The notes beneath the pieces are model-generated. The model searched no databases. It saw nothing but the letters and a program-made list of their open reading frames with translations, and was not told the DNA's origin. Of a DNA stretch of 64,000 bases, positions 48,064 through 57,426 are shown piece by piece. The DNA comes from Lignipirellula cremea (GTDB taxonomy: Bacteria; Planctomycetota; Planctomycetia; Pirellulales; Pirellulaceae). Each line of letters starts with the position of its first letter. Position 1 is the first letter of the stretch. Position numbers and translations under genes: made by a program. The DNA lies in the NCBI RefSeq assembly GCF_007751035.1, contig NZ_CP036433.1, positions 7,235,001 through 7,299,000 on the forward strand, read 5' to 3'.

Positions 48064-48768
48064 TTACGCCACCACGGGCAATCGCTCGCCGGTTGGCTTG
48101 GGCGGCGAGACTGCTTCGTACAGCCAGGCGTTGCCGTCTTTGCCGACCACGTTCACCGCGCCGGTTTGGCGCAGGCAGTAGGCGATTTTCTGGGCGGCCC
48201 AGCGGCTGATCCCCAGCATGTCGGCCAGATGCCCGGTATGAAAAGGGCCGGACGGAGTTTCCGGCAGCAGCGTGAGCAGATCGGCGGCTGTGGAGAAACG
48301 GTGCGTCTGTTCGACCGACACCAGCTTGCGATCGGCCACCTGGAAGTCGTCTTTCCGGCGGCGACGACGACGCCCATGCCCTGGGTATCGCCACTCTTCG
48401 ATCTCCACCAAAGGCGTTTCCAGCACCAGGTTGGGGTGCGGAAACACCTGGGTGAAGTGGACCAGCTCTTCGAACAGGTCGAGCACGCCGCCGCGTTTGG
48501 GACTCAGGCGGCGGCTGATCACGGCGCCGTCTTTTTTCTTCTGCCGGACCAGACGCTTGCGCAAGATTAGCGGTTTCACCACCAGCACCTGGTGCCGCTC
48601 GACCAGGTCCTGCACCTTGCGAACGATGGCGGACAGGCCTGCATGCTGGATTTCAATGAGCCAGTCGCCGGAAAGCACGTCGATACGATACGCTTCGACG
48701 GGCGCTTCGACAATCGCCTCGCTGTCGGCGTAGTGTTCCTTCAACTGGCGATGCAGCGTCGTTTCCAT
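48064..48768 (-). CDS. PD-(D/E)XK-like protein with C-terminal winged helix
   Basis: ATG 48768 gives 234 residues; the longer frame to 49089 overlaps the next gene's end in antisense style. The N-terminal half carries YRIDVLSGDWLIEIQHAGLS, a D-x7-E-I-Q arrangement like PD-(D/E)XK nuclease-type folds (Lys of the motif replaced by Gln), then IVRKVQDLVERHQVLVVKPL. The C-terminal ~80 residues look like a winged helix (FHTGHLADMLGISRWAAQKI; YCLRQTGAVNVVGKDGNAWL). Nuclease activity is uncertain. A decayed copy of its last ~19 codons occurs at 44866-44925. The stop is inside a cgccaccacgggcaa block shared with that copy. Confidence 0.55.
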   Translation of the reverse strand: METTLHRQLKEHYADSEAIVEAPVEAYRIDVLSGDWLIEIQHAGLSAIVRKVQDLVERHQVLVVKPLILRKRLVRQKKKDGAVISRRLSPKRGGVLDLFEELVHFTQVFPHPNLVLETPLVEIEEWRYPGHGRRRRRRKDDFQVADRKLVSVEQTHRFSTAADLLTLLPETPSGPFHTGHLADMLGISRWAAQKIAYCLRQTGAVNVVGKDGNAWLYEAVSPPKPTGERLPVVA

Positions 48769-48923
48769 GACGGGCGAGCTTCCTGGCGGAGATTCCTCTC
48801 GAAGCCCGCAATGTAGCAAAACGGACCCGTCCAGATAAACCCGAATCCTGTCGATCCGCCCTTCGCCCGGCAGCTGGTCTGCCAGGTCAGAGACGTTTGC
48901 CCCTCTCGACCGTCCGCTTGCCG

Positions 48924-50342
48924 TTACGGCTTGCGGGCCGTTTTGACCGAGGGCTGCGGGGAGAGCAGTTGCAAGGAGTTGATCAGCGTTTGATCGGCGC
49001 CGCCGAATCGATCCGACAGGCTGGCTTCCAGGGTAAAGGCGTAAGAAGCCCTGCGGCCGTCGGCGTCGGAGAAGTGGCAGCAGATCCACTGGATCGGCAG
49101 TTTGTCGACCATGCCGACCGCCGTCACGCGGAGCACGCGCAGGCCGGATTCGGTTTCGGCCTGGCTGGCTTCGACGATCTGCTGGAAGCTGGGTCCGATC
49201 GTCCGCTGGGTGGAAGCGGTGAACTCTTCCAGCGAGAGCTGCCGGCCGGCTTCCAGCGGAGGCAACGCGGCCACATCCAGCTGGGCGACCAGATCGCCCT
49301 TGTCGACCATACGGAAAATGGTGACGTTGGCAGCCTCAGTCATCATCCGCCACTGCCGTTCATGCTGCAGGCGGAATTTGCCGGACGGCGAGGTGAATTT
49401 CAGCAGCTGCCCGCTGGCGGTCGGCGTGAGCACCAGTTTATCAAGGACGTCGACCGTAAGCTCCGGCGGCGTCTTGGCGGCCAGCGTCGCCATGCGGACG
49501 AGCGTTTTCGTCTCAAAGCCGGGCTGGGCATGGCCAATGGAGCGGGTCTCGTTGATCGACAGCACCAGCCAGGCGACCGTTTCTTTTTCCAGATCGACGC
49601 TCAGCTTCCCCTTCAGGGTGATCTCGGTCGCAATGCCGTCGATCATGCCGGAGACCGGGCCGTTCACGGAGACCACGGCGGCGCCATCCTTGACTTCGAT
49701 CAGCTGCGCCGTGACATTGGACTTGACGATGGCGTCCAGGCGAAGCAGCGGGACCAGCGCCGCGACCCCAACCTCCCATTCCTCCTTAACTTCCTTTTCT
49801 TCCTCAGGCAGCAAGGCTGCCAGCACGGTGCTGCCGCCTTGCACATCGAGCAGTTCTAACTGGTCGCGGGTCAAGGGACCATGCGGGCAGAACAGGGTCA
49901 CCCCATCGACGCGGGCCGCCACGCCGATCAGCGCCTGGTTATCCCCCAGCTGGGCCTCAAACGCGTTTTCGCCCAGTTTGATTTTGGCGTCGGCTTCCCG
50001 GTAGTACCGGACCGAGTCGACCTTGCCGGCGCCCTGGCTGGTAATTTTTTCGTCAAACAGGAAGTTGGCCTTCACCTCGACGGGGGTTTGACGCACTTTT
50101 TTTCCGTCCGCATTGAGGCGTAATTCCCCTTCTGTTTCCACTGCCATTCTGACAGTCAGGCACGACCCCTCCTGGGGAGTGGCCTTCAGCAGCACTTTTT
50201 CCGCTGCTTCGCTGGTCTGGGACAAGAGTCCTAAGAGCAGAATTGCCAAACCTTTAGAGAATTTTCGAAAAAAGCGATCCACGGGCGTAACCAAAATCGT
50301 GTCCGCGGCATCCAATATTGTGGAGGAAGAGGCGAATGACAT
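48924..50342 (-). CDS. Secreted protein of unknown function
   Basis: ATG 50342 has AGGGAAGAA upstream and leads to 472 residues with an N-terminal hydrophobic stretch followed by ...SQTSEAAEK, a probable signal peptide after a longer-than-usual n-region. The mature part is beta-rich, with two similar halves around YYREADAKIKLGENAFEAQL and KGKLSVDLEKETVAWLVLS, and a C-terminal region (RMVDKGDLVAQLDVAALPPL). No enzyme motif is evident. I do not recognise the family; planctomycete-restricted secreted proteins often look like this. Confidence 0.6.
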   Translation of the reverse strand: MSFASSSTILDAADTILVTPVDRFFRKFSKGLAILLLGLLSQTSEAAEKVLLKATPQEGSCLTVRMAVETEGELRLNADGKKVRQTPVEVKANFLFDEKITSQGAGKVDSVRYYREADAKIKLGENAFEAQLGDNQALIGVAARVDGVTLFCPHGPLTRDQLELLDVQGGSTVLAALLPEEEKEVKEEWEVGVAALVPLLRLDAIVKSNVTAQLIEVKDGAAVVSVNGPVSGMIDGIATEITLKGKLSVDLEKETVAWLVLSINETRSIGHAQPGFETKTLVRMATLAAKTPPELTVDVLDKLVLTPTASGQLLKFTSPSGKFRLQHERQWRMMTEAANVTIFRMVDKGDLVAQLDVAALPPLEAGRQLSLEEFTASTQRTIGPSFQQIVEASQAETESGLRVLRVTAVGMVDKLPIQWICCHFSDADGRRASYAFTLEASLSDRFGGADQTLINSLQLLSPQPSVKTARKP

Positions 50343-51146
50343 AACGAAGTTTCTTCCCTGCAAGCGAGTGAACGGATGGGTTGTCTCGACCGCGGTCTTG
50401 CGGTTGATCAACTGCCCCGCGATTTCCACCAGGTCGTCCCGTTTCAAATCATCGTCAGGGAGCGTGAGCCGGCCAGTTGCCGGTCGAGCGCCCCTGGCAT
50501 CGGTTTGTCGGCATTTGGGCGCGTCGTTTCGAATCTTTTTGGGTTCGAAACGGCAGGCTCGTGGTCAACCTGGGGGATTCGAGTTGAATTCGCGGGGATC
50601 GACACCTTGGTTCGACGCAATACACGTTGCGCTATCTCGGTACATCGACCTCGCACAGCCTGTTCATGCAGGCGCAGCGGAAAAATCTTTTTTTTCGCTG
50701 CGATACGGAATGTGGGAAGAAACTTCAAGCCGGAGCGCGAACCTGACAGGGACAGCGCCCCACTAAGCTTGCTGCGTCAAAAACTTTGCTAGCAGTTGTT
50801 CAATTCTGGCGGAAAAATGGCGATCTTTTCCCCTCGGAAGAAGTTGGGAGCTGGTTTGGCCCGCAATGTGCATCCTGTTTTGTGCACTAGCTCTTTCGTG
50901 ACAAGGACTTGTTGAACTGAAAACCTTCGCCGGAAACTCTGGCGAAAGACGGGTTAAAAGGGGATAACCCCGAACACCCGTCAATGAACTTATGCCACGC
51001 CAAGGGCGTATAACTAGTTACCCAACAGCAAATCGCAAAGCGAACGCAATGCGAGTTGGACCACACCAAAACGAGGAAAAACAAGCTCAGACGGGCGATG
51101 GGAGTCGCAAGGAACACCGTTTCAGCGTTAAAGAACGAGGTGATTC
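50343..51146. promoter_or_regulatory. 804-bp untranslated region upstream of the sigma factor, with hairpins
   Basis: No gene fits. In the right third there are two stems: ccttcgcc/ggcgaaag at 50924-50948 (one mismatch) and gggtta/taaccc at 50951-50970 (perfect, 9-nt loop), ~180 nt before the sigma ATG. They may form part of a structured mRNA leader. The left part (50343-50760) holds the promoter of the minus-strand secreted-protein gene. AAGAACGAGGTG precedes ATG 51147. Confidence 0.4.
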
Positions 51147-52820
51147 ATGCACGGCGAATACAAAACCAAGGCGATGCGACAGCTCGCCGACCAGCAAAGC
51201 CGGTTCGCTCCCCGCGAGAAGAAACTGGAGCAGTTGAATCGCGCCGAGCAGCTCATTCGCGAGGTAGAAGCCGCGAAGAACTATTCTTACGAATACCTCT
51301 GCTTCCGCATTACGGGCTACCGCCCCGACACGGGACCGGGCGAACTGGCCACCGGCGGGGAAGTCCGTCGGGATCTGCAGTTCTTTATTGAAGACCTGTC
51401 CGACTCCGCCGACATCTCGGCCGCCGAAGTCGGCGAGCCGGTGCTGACGCTCGAAGAGGTCAGCCGCATGTTCAACGTATCCACGAAAACCATTTCGCGA
51501 TGGCGCCAGCAGGGTCTGGTCAGCCGCCGCTTTGTGCTCGACGGCCGCAAGCGAGTTGGGTTTCTCAACAGCAGCGTCGACCGTTTTGTCGAAGCGAACC
51601 GCGACCGCGTGAAGCGGGGCGAACGTTTTAGCCAGCTGACCGACCACGATCGCGATGATATTATCGATCGCGCCCGGCGTCTGGCCCGTTCGGGCGCCTG
51701 CCCGGCCGACGTCACCCGACGGATCGCCCGGCACATGAACCGCAGTGTGGAAACCATCCGTTACACGCTTCGTCAGTTTGATCAAAGGAACCCCGACATG
51801 GCGGTTTTCCCGGATCATAAAGGCCCGCTCACGATCGAGGCCAAAGAAAAAATCTACCAGCAGTACCGCCGCGGCGATTCGCCCGATGCGCTTGCCAAGC
51901 GTTACTGCCGGACCAAGAGCAGCATCCATCGCATCGTTAGCGAAATGCGCGCCCTGCGCATCCTGGACCTGCCGCTCGACTACATTCCCAACGACTGCTT
52001 CGAGAACGCGGAGATGGAAGCGGAAATCGTCGCCCCCATGCCGGAGTCGACCGATAAGCCCCGCAAGGCCCGTATGCCCAGCGGTCTGCCTTCGTACCTC
52101 GCTTCGTTATATGAAACGGCCCTGCTCAACGCCGAGCAGGAAGCGCACCTGTTCCGCAAGTTCAACTTCCTGAAGCACAAAGCGAAAAAGCTGCGGGAAG
52201 AACTCGATCCGGCCCGCGCCCGCGCCAGCCTGATGGATGAGATTGAATCGCTGTACGAAGAAGCGATCAAGGTGAAAAACCAGATCGTGCAGGCCAACCT
52301 GCGTCTGGTGGTTTCCATCGCCAAACGGCATGTGAATCCGACCGACGACTTCTTCCAGCTGGTCAGTGACGGTAACATGTCCCTGATTCGCGCTGCCGAA
52401 AAATTCGATTATGGTCGTGGAAACAAGTTCAGCACGTACGCCAGCTGGGCGATCATGAAGAACTTTGCCCGCACCATTCCCGAAGAGTACAAGCAGCGGG
52501 ACCGGTATCGCACCTCGACCGACGAAATGTTCTCGGCCCAGCCCGACAACAACGTCGACCTGTTCACACAGGAGTCGACCCAGGCGATGCGGGAACGGCA
52601 GGTGGAACGAATTCTGTCCGCGCTCGACGAACGCGAACAGAAAATCATCATCAGTCGTTTCGGGCTCAATTACCAGCAGGAGCCGCAAACCCTCAAAGAG
52701 GTCGGCGCCGAAATGGGCGTGACCAAAGAGCGGATCCGGCAGATTGAAGCCCGCGCCCTCAACAAGCTGCGGGCCGCCGCCCAGGACGAGAAAATTGAGT
52801 TCTTCGAAGAAGAAGACTAA
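51147..52820 (+). CDS. Sigma-70 family factor with three N-terminal HTH-like modules
   Basis: The protein has 557 residues. Residues 101-148 form a MerR/excisionase-like HTH (TLEEVSRMFNVSTKTISRWR then GFLNSSVDRFV). Residues ~165-212 and ~228-268 look like two further HTHs (ADVTRRIARHMNRSVETIRY; DSPDALAKRYCRTKSSIHRI). The sigma core follows: region 1.2-like 313-349, region 2 at 376-460 (NLRLVVSIAKRHV; DGNMSLIRAAEKFDYGRGNK; FSTYASWAIMKNFAR), and region 4 at 482-547 (LKEVGAEMGVTKERIRQIEA). Region 3 is essentially missing. RpoD-like housekeeping factors lack these HTHs, so this is an unusual, possibly lineage-specific sigma factor. Confidence 0.88.
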   Translation: MHGEYKTKAMRQLADQQSRFAPREKKLEQLNRAEQLIREVEAAKNYSYEYLCFRITGYRPDTGPGELATGGEVRRDLQFFIEDLSDSADISAAEVGEPVLTLEEVSRMFNVSTKTISRWRQQGLVSRRFVLDGRKRVGFLNSSVDRFVEANRDRVKRGERFSQLTDHDRDDIIDRARRLARSGACPADVTRRIARHMNRSVETIRYTLRQFDQRNPDMAVFPDHKGPLTIEAKEKIYQQYRRGDSPDALAKRYCRTKSSIHRIVSEMRALRILDLPLDYIPNDCFENAEMEAEIVAPMPESTDKPRKARMPSGLPSYLASLYETALLNAEQEAHLFRKFNFLKHKAKKLREELDPARARASLMDEIESLYEEAIKVKNQIVQANLRLVVSIAKRHVNPTDDFFQLVSDGNMSLIRAAEKFDYGRGNKFSTYASWAIMKNFARTIPEEYKQRDRYRTSTDEMFSAQPDNNVDLFTQESTQAMRERQVERILSALDEREQKIIISRFGLNYQQEPQTLKEVGAEMGVTKERIRQIEARALNKLRAAAQDEKIEFFEEED

Positions 52821-52838
52821 CTCCCACCGGCGCAAACG

Positions 52839-52868
52839 GCGTCGGTCCCACCTGTGAGACCGACGCCA
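52839..52868 (+). terminator. Perfect 10-bp hairpin after the sigma gene
   Basis: ggcgtcggtc (52839-52848) pairs with gaccgacgcc (52859-52868) with a 10-nt loop, 19 bp past the sigma stop. No T-run follows. It also lies directly before the methylase gene start. Confidence 0.55.
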
Positions 52869-52900
52869 TCGAATCCGCCGCCCTGTCGTCCGCTTTTTCT

Positions 52901-55279
52901 TTGCTGCTGGATCGGCTTAATCTGACCCTGCGGCAGGGCGACCCCTGGTGCGGCCGGTCGCCGAAGCCTGGCCAGACCTTGGAGGAGTGCTCGTCACTCT
53001 CTCCCGAAGCGGTCTATCAGGAGGCGGTCCGCACGCTGCTGCGTATCGCTTTTCTGCAGCTGGCCGGCTCTCCTCTTTCCCCCGACCAGCTTTCCTGGCA
53101 GGGCCTGCAGCATCGCCAGGCCATCATCGCCGGCTGCCATACGCGACGGCGGGACAACACTTCGGCGCCCCTGTTTGCCATCAAGCCTGCTGGCTGTTTC
53201 CATCATCTTCCGTTTTCTGATGCGGAATCGGCGGAACTGTGTCGCCTGCTCGGGCCGCGCGACGATCGCCAGGACGCCGCCTTGTTGCTCGGTTCGCTGG
53301 TGGAAGAGTCGCTGGCGTTTTCCATCCAGTGTGCTTCCTCTTCCCACGATGCCTCCGCTGCGGCGTACGAACTTTGCGCGAGCGACGCCCGCGGGGCCAG
53401 CGGCTCCCATTACACGCCGGCCGACCTGACGGCTGAAGTCCTGCAGCATGCGATCCAGGCATACGAGGCGGGCCAGCCTCACGAAGCGGGGCCGCACCGC
53501 GAACTGCCGCTGGTGGGCGATATTGCCTGTGGCGGCGGAGCTTTCCTGGTCGAGGCCTGTCGTCAGCTGGCGGACCGGCTGATGGAGCACCACGAGCTTT
53601 CCGAGCTGGCGGCCCGACGTATTGCCGCCCGACAATTATTTGGCGTCGACCGGAATCCGCTGGCGGTGGAAGCGGCCCGGCTGGCGGTCTGGTTGTGCGT
53701 CGGCGATCCGCGTTTGCCGCTGGATTATTTTGCCGACAACATTGGCTGCGGCGACAGCCTGCTGGGCGACGCATTCACCCGTTCCGCCTCTCCCCCCGCG
53801 CTGCCTGATCGCCCGCGGTTCGACTGGCCGGAGGTTTTCCCGTCGATCGCCGCGCGGGGCGGTTTTGACCTGATCGTGGGGAACCCGCCGTTCCTGGGCG
53901 GACGAAAAATCCGCTCCACTCTGGGCCGCGATTACCTGGACTGGCTGACCAGCGACCTGTGCCCCGGCGCCAGCGGGAACGCCGATCTGTGCGCCTTTTT
54001 CTTCCGCAGGTCGGCCGAACTGCTACGTCCCGGCGGCGTGCTGGGGCTGGTGGCGACCAACACCATCAGCCAGGGTGACACGCGGGAAACGGGCCTGGCC
54101 CCCATGCTGCGGGAGGGCAGCATCTTTCGTGCGGAAACCCAGCGCACCTGGCCCGGCAGCGCTACCGTTCAGGTGTCGCTCGTCTGGTATCGCCGGGAGT
54201 CGAAGTCGCCTGCGACGGCCTCAACAGACGACCAGCCGGCCATGCTGGATGGACGACCGGCCCGCCGCATCTCCTCTTTTCTGACGACGGGCGATTTCGA
54301 ACAGAAGCCGGACCGGCTGGTGGAGAATCTGGAGCTTTCGTACCAGGGATCGATCGTGCTGGGCCTGGGCTTCGTGCTGACGCATGACCAGGCGAGTGAT
54401 CTGATCGGGCGGAACCCGCGCAATGCGCAAGCCCTGCGTCCTTACCTGACGGGAGAGAACCTGAACAAACACCCGCAACAGGCTCCCGGCCGCTGGGTCA
54501 TCAATTTCTTCGACTGGCCTCTCGATCACGCAACGGCCCCGGAGGATTACCAGGGCCCAGTGGCGGCCGATTTTCCTGATCTGTTATCGATCGTGGAAAC
54601 CAAAGTGCGGCCCCAGCGGACCCGCCTTCGCCCCAATGGGGACTATGTGCTGCGGCGGCCTTTGCCGCAGCGCTGGTGGATTTATGCGGACAAGCGGCCG
54701 CAGTTGTACTCCCGCATCGCGGGGCTGCCGCGGGTGTTGTGCAAGACCCGGCATAGCCCCCACTGGGCGTTTGAATTTGTGCAGCCAGGCGTGGTGTTCC
54801 AGGAGTCGCTGGCTGTGTTCGCCAGCGACGACATCGGCCTGTGGGGAGCCCTTTCCAGCGGCCTGCACGAAGTCTGGTCGCGGCAGCTTGGCTCGACGCT
54901 GGGGGAAGGTCTGCGCTACAGCGCGACGGACTGCTTCGATACGTTCGCCCTGCCTCCGCTGGAGCCGATCCGCTCCGCGGCGTCCGCCTTGCACCAGGCC
55001 CGCCGAGCGATGCTTGACGCCAATCAGGTCGGCCTGTCGCAAGTCTGTCGGCGCCTGCATTCCGAGTCGGACAACCGCGAGGATATCTGTCAGCTCCGCC
55101 AGTTATACGTCGACCTGGATCAAGCCGTGGCCGCCGCTTATGGCTGGAGCGATCTGAATGTCGAGCGCGCCCTGGATGCAACCGGCTTTCACCTGGCAGC
55201 CGAAACGCAGACTGAAATCCTCCGCCGCCTGTTCGCCCTCAACCAGGAACGCGCCGCCAAAGGGAAGCGAGGCCGTTAG
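52901..55279 (+). CDS. Adenine-specific DNA methyltransferase (Eco57I / PglX-like)
   Basis: TTG 52901 is the first plausible start; an in-frame TGA at 52856 limits it, and CTG 52883 is the only earlier option. The protein has 792 residues: motif X SGSHYTP (168-173), motif I DIACGGGAFLVEA (207-219), FGVDRNPLAVEAARLAVWL, then motif IV NPPFLGG (328-334). These match N6-adenine methylases. After ~500 come segments that resemble target-recognition regions (WVINFFDWPLDHA; YADKRPQLYSRI). No PD-(D/E)XK motif is visible at the N-terminus, so it may be a lone modification enzyme. No partner restriction or BREX gene is adjacent. Confidence 0.85.
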   Translation: MLLDRLNLTLRQGDPWCGRSPKPGQTLEECSSLSPEAVYQEAVRTLLRIAFLQLAGSPLSPDQLSWQGLQHRQAIIAGCHTRRRDNTSAPLFAIKPAGCFHHLPFSDAESAELCRLLGPRDDRQDAALLLGSLVEESLAFSIQCASSSHDASAAAYELCASDARGASGSHYTPADLTAEVLQHAIQAYEAGQPHEAGPHRELPLVGDIACGGGAFLVEACRQLADRLMEHHELSELAARRIAARQLFGVDRNPLAVEAARLAVWLCVGDPRLPLDYFADNIGCGDSLLGDAFTRSASPPALPDRPRFDWPEVFPSIAARGGFDLIVGNPPFLGGRKIRSTLGRDYLDWLTSDLCPGASGNADLCAFFFRRSAELLRPGGVLGLVATNTISQGDTRETGLAPMLREGSIFRAETQRTWPGSATVQVSLVWYRRESKSPATASTDDQPAMLDGRPARRISSFLTTGDFEQKPDRLVENLELSYQGSIVLGLGFVLTHDQASDLIGRNPRNAQALRPYLTGENLNKHPQQAPGRWVINFFDWPLDHATAPEDYQGPVAADFPDLLSIVETKVRPQRTRLRPNGDYVLRRPLPQRWWIYADKRPQLYSRIAGLPRVLCKTRHSPHWAFEFVQPGVVFQESLAVFASDDIGLWGALSSGLHEVWSRQLGSTLGEGLRYSATDCFDTFALPPLEPIRSAASALHQARRAMLDANQVGLSQVCRRLHSESDNREDICQLRQLYVDLDQAVAAAYGWSDLNVERALDATGFHLAAETQTEILRRLFALNQERAAKGKRGR

Positions 55280-55297
55280 AGAGTCGTCGAGCTTCGA

Positions 55298-56170
55298 CTA
55301 CCACTCCAACTGATCGGCGTTGAACACGGGGCCTTCGACGCAGGTGCGCTTGTAGTCCCATTCGCCGTCGGGCGTGCGGACTTTGGCGACGCAGCTGAAA
55401 CAGATGCCAATGCCACAGGCCATCGGTGTTTCCAGCGAGACCTGGCAGGGAACCTGGCGCTCGGCCGCAATCCGGGCGACGGCCGCCATCATCGGTTCCG
55501 GTCCGCAACAGACGATCCGGGTCGGCTGGTCGCTTTCGTCCAAGGCCGCCAACAGCAGATCGGTCACCAGTCCATGATGCCCGCGCGTGCCGTCGTCAGT
55601 GGCCAGCCGGACTTCGATCCCCGATTCTTCAAACGCTTCGATGCCGGCCAGGTAGTCGGCGCTGCGGGCGCCATAGCAGAGGATCGCCTGGCTGCAGGCA
55701 TCCACGGAACGCGACGGATCGCCGTAGGTCTGCTTCCCCAGCATCTCACGGCCGAGCGCCAGGAAAGGCGTTTGTCCGATGCCGCCGGCGACCATCAAAA
55801 GTCTTTCGGTCGGGCGCGGCTCAAAGCCGTTCCCCAGCGGCCCCCAGAGTTCGATCGCCTGGCCGGGCAGAAAGTGCTGCAGGCGGCTGGTGAACTTCCC
55901 TTTGACCAGATAGCCGACATCAATAGCCCAGGGGGCGCCACTGTCGTCGGCGATCGTATTGAAGAGCGCCAGCGGCCGGCCGATCAGCGGATCGGTAAAA
56001 CCAGCCAGACGAAACATGAGGAACTGGCCGGGCAGGATCCGGGCGGCGATCTCCGGGCACGCCACCCGCAGCCGGTAGGTATCGCGGGCCAGCCGCACGT
56101 TCTCTACTACGGTCGCACCCTGCTGCAGGCAATGGTCGGCGTAGTAAGGGGCATGAAGCGGGTTGGTCAT
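55298..56170 (-). CDS. pyrK: Dihydroorotate dehydrogenase electron transfer subunit
   Basis: The 290-residue protein has an FAD-binding domain (RPLALFNTI), an NAD domain (LLMVAGGIGQTPFLALGREM; CCGPEPMMAAVARIA) and a C-terminal [2Fe-2S] site with C252, C257, C260 and C277 (CGIGICFSC; RTCVEGPVF). This is PyrK, which transfers electrons from PyrD to NAD+ in class 1B dihydroorotate dehydrogenase. pyrD is not in the window. Its ATG overlaps the TGA of the pseudouridine synthase gene by 4 bp (ATGA), showing an operon. Confidence 0.93.
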   Translation of the reverse strand: MTNPLHAPYYADHCLQQGATVVENVRLARDTYRLRVACPEIAARILPGQFLMFRLAGFTDPLIGRPLALFNTIADDSGAPWAIDVGYLVKGKFTSRLQHFLPGQAIELWGPLGNGFEPRPTERLLMVAGGIGQTPFLALGREMLGKQTYGDPSRSVDACSQAILCYGARSADYLAGIEAFEESGIEVRLATDDGTRGHHGLVTDLLLAALDESDQPTRIVCCGPEPMMAAVARIAAERQVPCQVSLETPMACGIGICFSCVAKVRTPDGEWDYKRTCVEGPVFNADQLEW

Positions 56171-57426
56171 TTCCGTTTTTTCGGTCGTCGGGTTTTGGGA
56201 GCGGCCCCACGGCTGGAGGCGGATTTCTTGCGGGCGCCCGAGGCGGGCCGGGCGCTGGATTTGGCGGCCCGTTTCTTCCGGCCCGAAGCGTCGAATCCGG
56301 CCTGCGAGGCGTCGCCGCCATCATTCGAAGGACCGTCGTAGTCGAGAATCGCTCCGATGCGGGGCTGCGGGGCCTGGCGACTGGCTGCTTTTTTGGCGGC
56401 CCGTTGCGAACCGGCGCCACGACCGGTGGCGGGTCGAGAGGGTGCAGCCGATGCTTTGCCGGACCGGGCGCCAGGCTTGCCAGGACGGCCTCCTGGTTTG
56501 CCGGGGCGGGAAGCGGACGACGACCGTTTGCCGGGGGCGCCGGAGCGTTCTCCCGCGGCGGATGATCGCTTGTCGGAGCGGGCCGGCTTTTTCATCGCCG
56601 CGGCGCTGCGGGCAGCCTCCAGTCCGTCGGCGGAAATGGCCTCGCTGTTGGAAGACGGCTTCTTCACCACCTTGCGGCTGACCGCGCGTTCCAGCGCTTC
56701 GACTTCTTCATTCGTCAAACGTCGCGTGGCGCCCGCGGGGAGCAGGCCCAGTTTGAGCGGTCCCAGGGCGACGCGTTGCAGGCGGACGACTTTATGGCCG
56801 ATCTTCGCCAGCAGACGCCGGATTTCCCGGTTGCGGCCTTCGTTCAGGACGACTTCCAGGTCGGCGCACTCTTTGAATTTCTTGCGGACTTTGATCCGCG
56901 ACACCTTGGCCACACCTTCGGCGAGGTGGACCCCTTTGAGGAGCAGGTTCAGGTCTTCGACGGTCGGATTGCCGACGACGCGCACGTAGTAGGTTTTCTC
57001 AATCCCGTGCCGAGGATGGGCCAGCTGGTTCGCCAGTTCGCCGTCGTTGGTGACCAGGATGAGCCCTTCGCTGGACTTGTCCAGTCGGCCGACCGTGAAC
57101 AGCCGCTGTTCGATATTCACCAGATCGATGACGCGGGTGCGGCCGTCGGGGTCGCGATTGGTCGAGACCACGCCCGACGGTTTGTTCACCATATGGTACT
57201 GGCGCCGGGTGATTTTCACCGGCTCGCCATCGACGCGGATCAGCTGCTTGTCGGCGTCGACTTTGGTTCCCAGCTGATCCACGATCACGCGATCCACTTC
57301 GACCCGTCCATCGACGATCAACTGTTCGCATTCGCGACGACTGCCCACGCCTGCAGCCGCCAGCACTTTCTGCAGCCGCTCAGCGCCCGGGGAGGAAGAG
57401 GATTTGGATTGGGAAGAACCAGCCAT
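56167..57426 (-). CDS. rluB: 23S/16S rRNA pseudouridine synthase (RluB/RsuA family) with long basic tail
   Basis: The protein is 419 residues from ATG 57426 (MAGSSQSK); the frame extends six codons upstream. The S4 domain (RLQKVLAAAGVGSRRECEQL) is followed by catalytic motif GRLDKSSEGLILVTNDG (catalytic Asp), KTYYVRVVG and EGRNREIRRLLAKIGHKVV, all RsuA/RluB hallmarks. Residues after ~275 form a 140-residue Lys/Arg/Ser/Ala/Gly/Pro-rich tail with RPGKPGGRPGKPGARSGK repeats, a likely RNA- or ribosome-binding extension. RluB modifies helix 89 region of 23S rRNA; exact target is inferred from family. pyrK follows with overlap. Confidence 0.88.
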   Translation of the reverse strand: MAGSSQSKSSSSPGAERLQKVLAAAGVGSRRECEQLIVDGRVEVDRVIVDQLGTKVDADKQLIRVDGEPVKITRRQYHMVNKPSGVVSTNRDPDGRTRVIDLVNIEQRLFTVGRLDKSSEGLILVTNDGELANQLAHPRHGIEKTYYVRVVGNPTVEDLNLLLKGVHLAEGVAKVSRIKVRKKFKECADLEVVLNEGRNREIRRLLAKIGHKVVRLQRVALGPLKLGLLPAGATRRLTNEEVEALERAVSRKVVKKPSSNSEAISADGLEAARSAAAMKKPARSDKRSSAAGERSGAPGKRSSSASRPGKPGGRPGKPGARSGKASAAPSRPATGRGAGSQRAAKKAASRQAPQPRIGAILDYDGPSNDGGDASQAGFDASGRKKRAAKSSARPASGARKKSASSRGAAPKTRRPKKRK

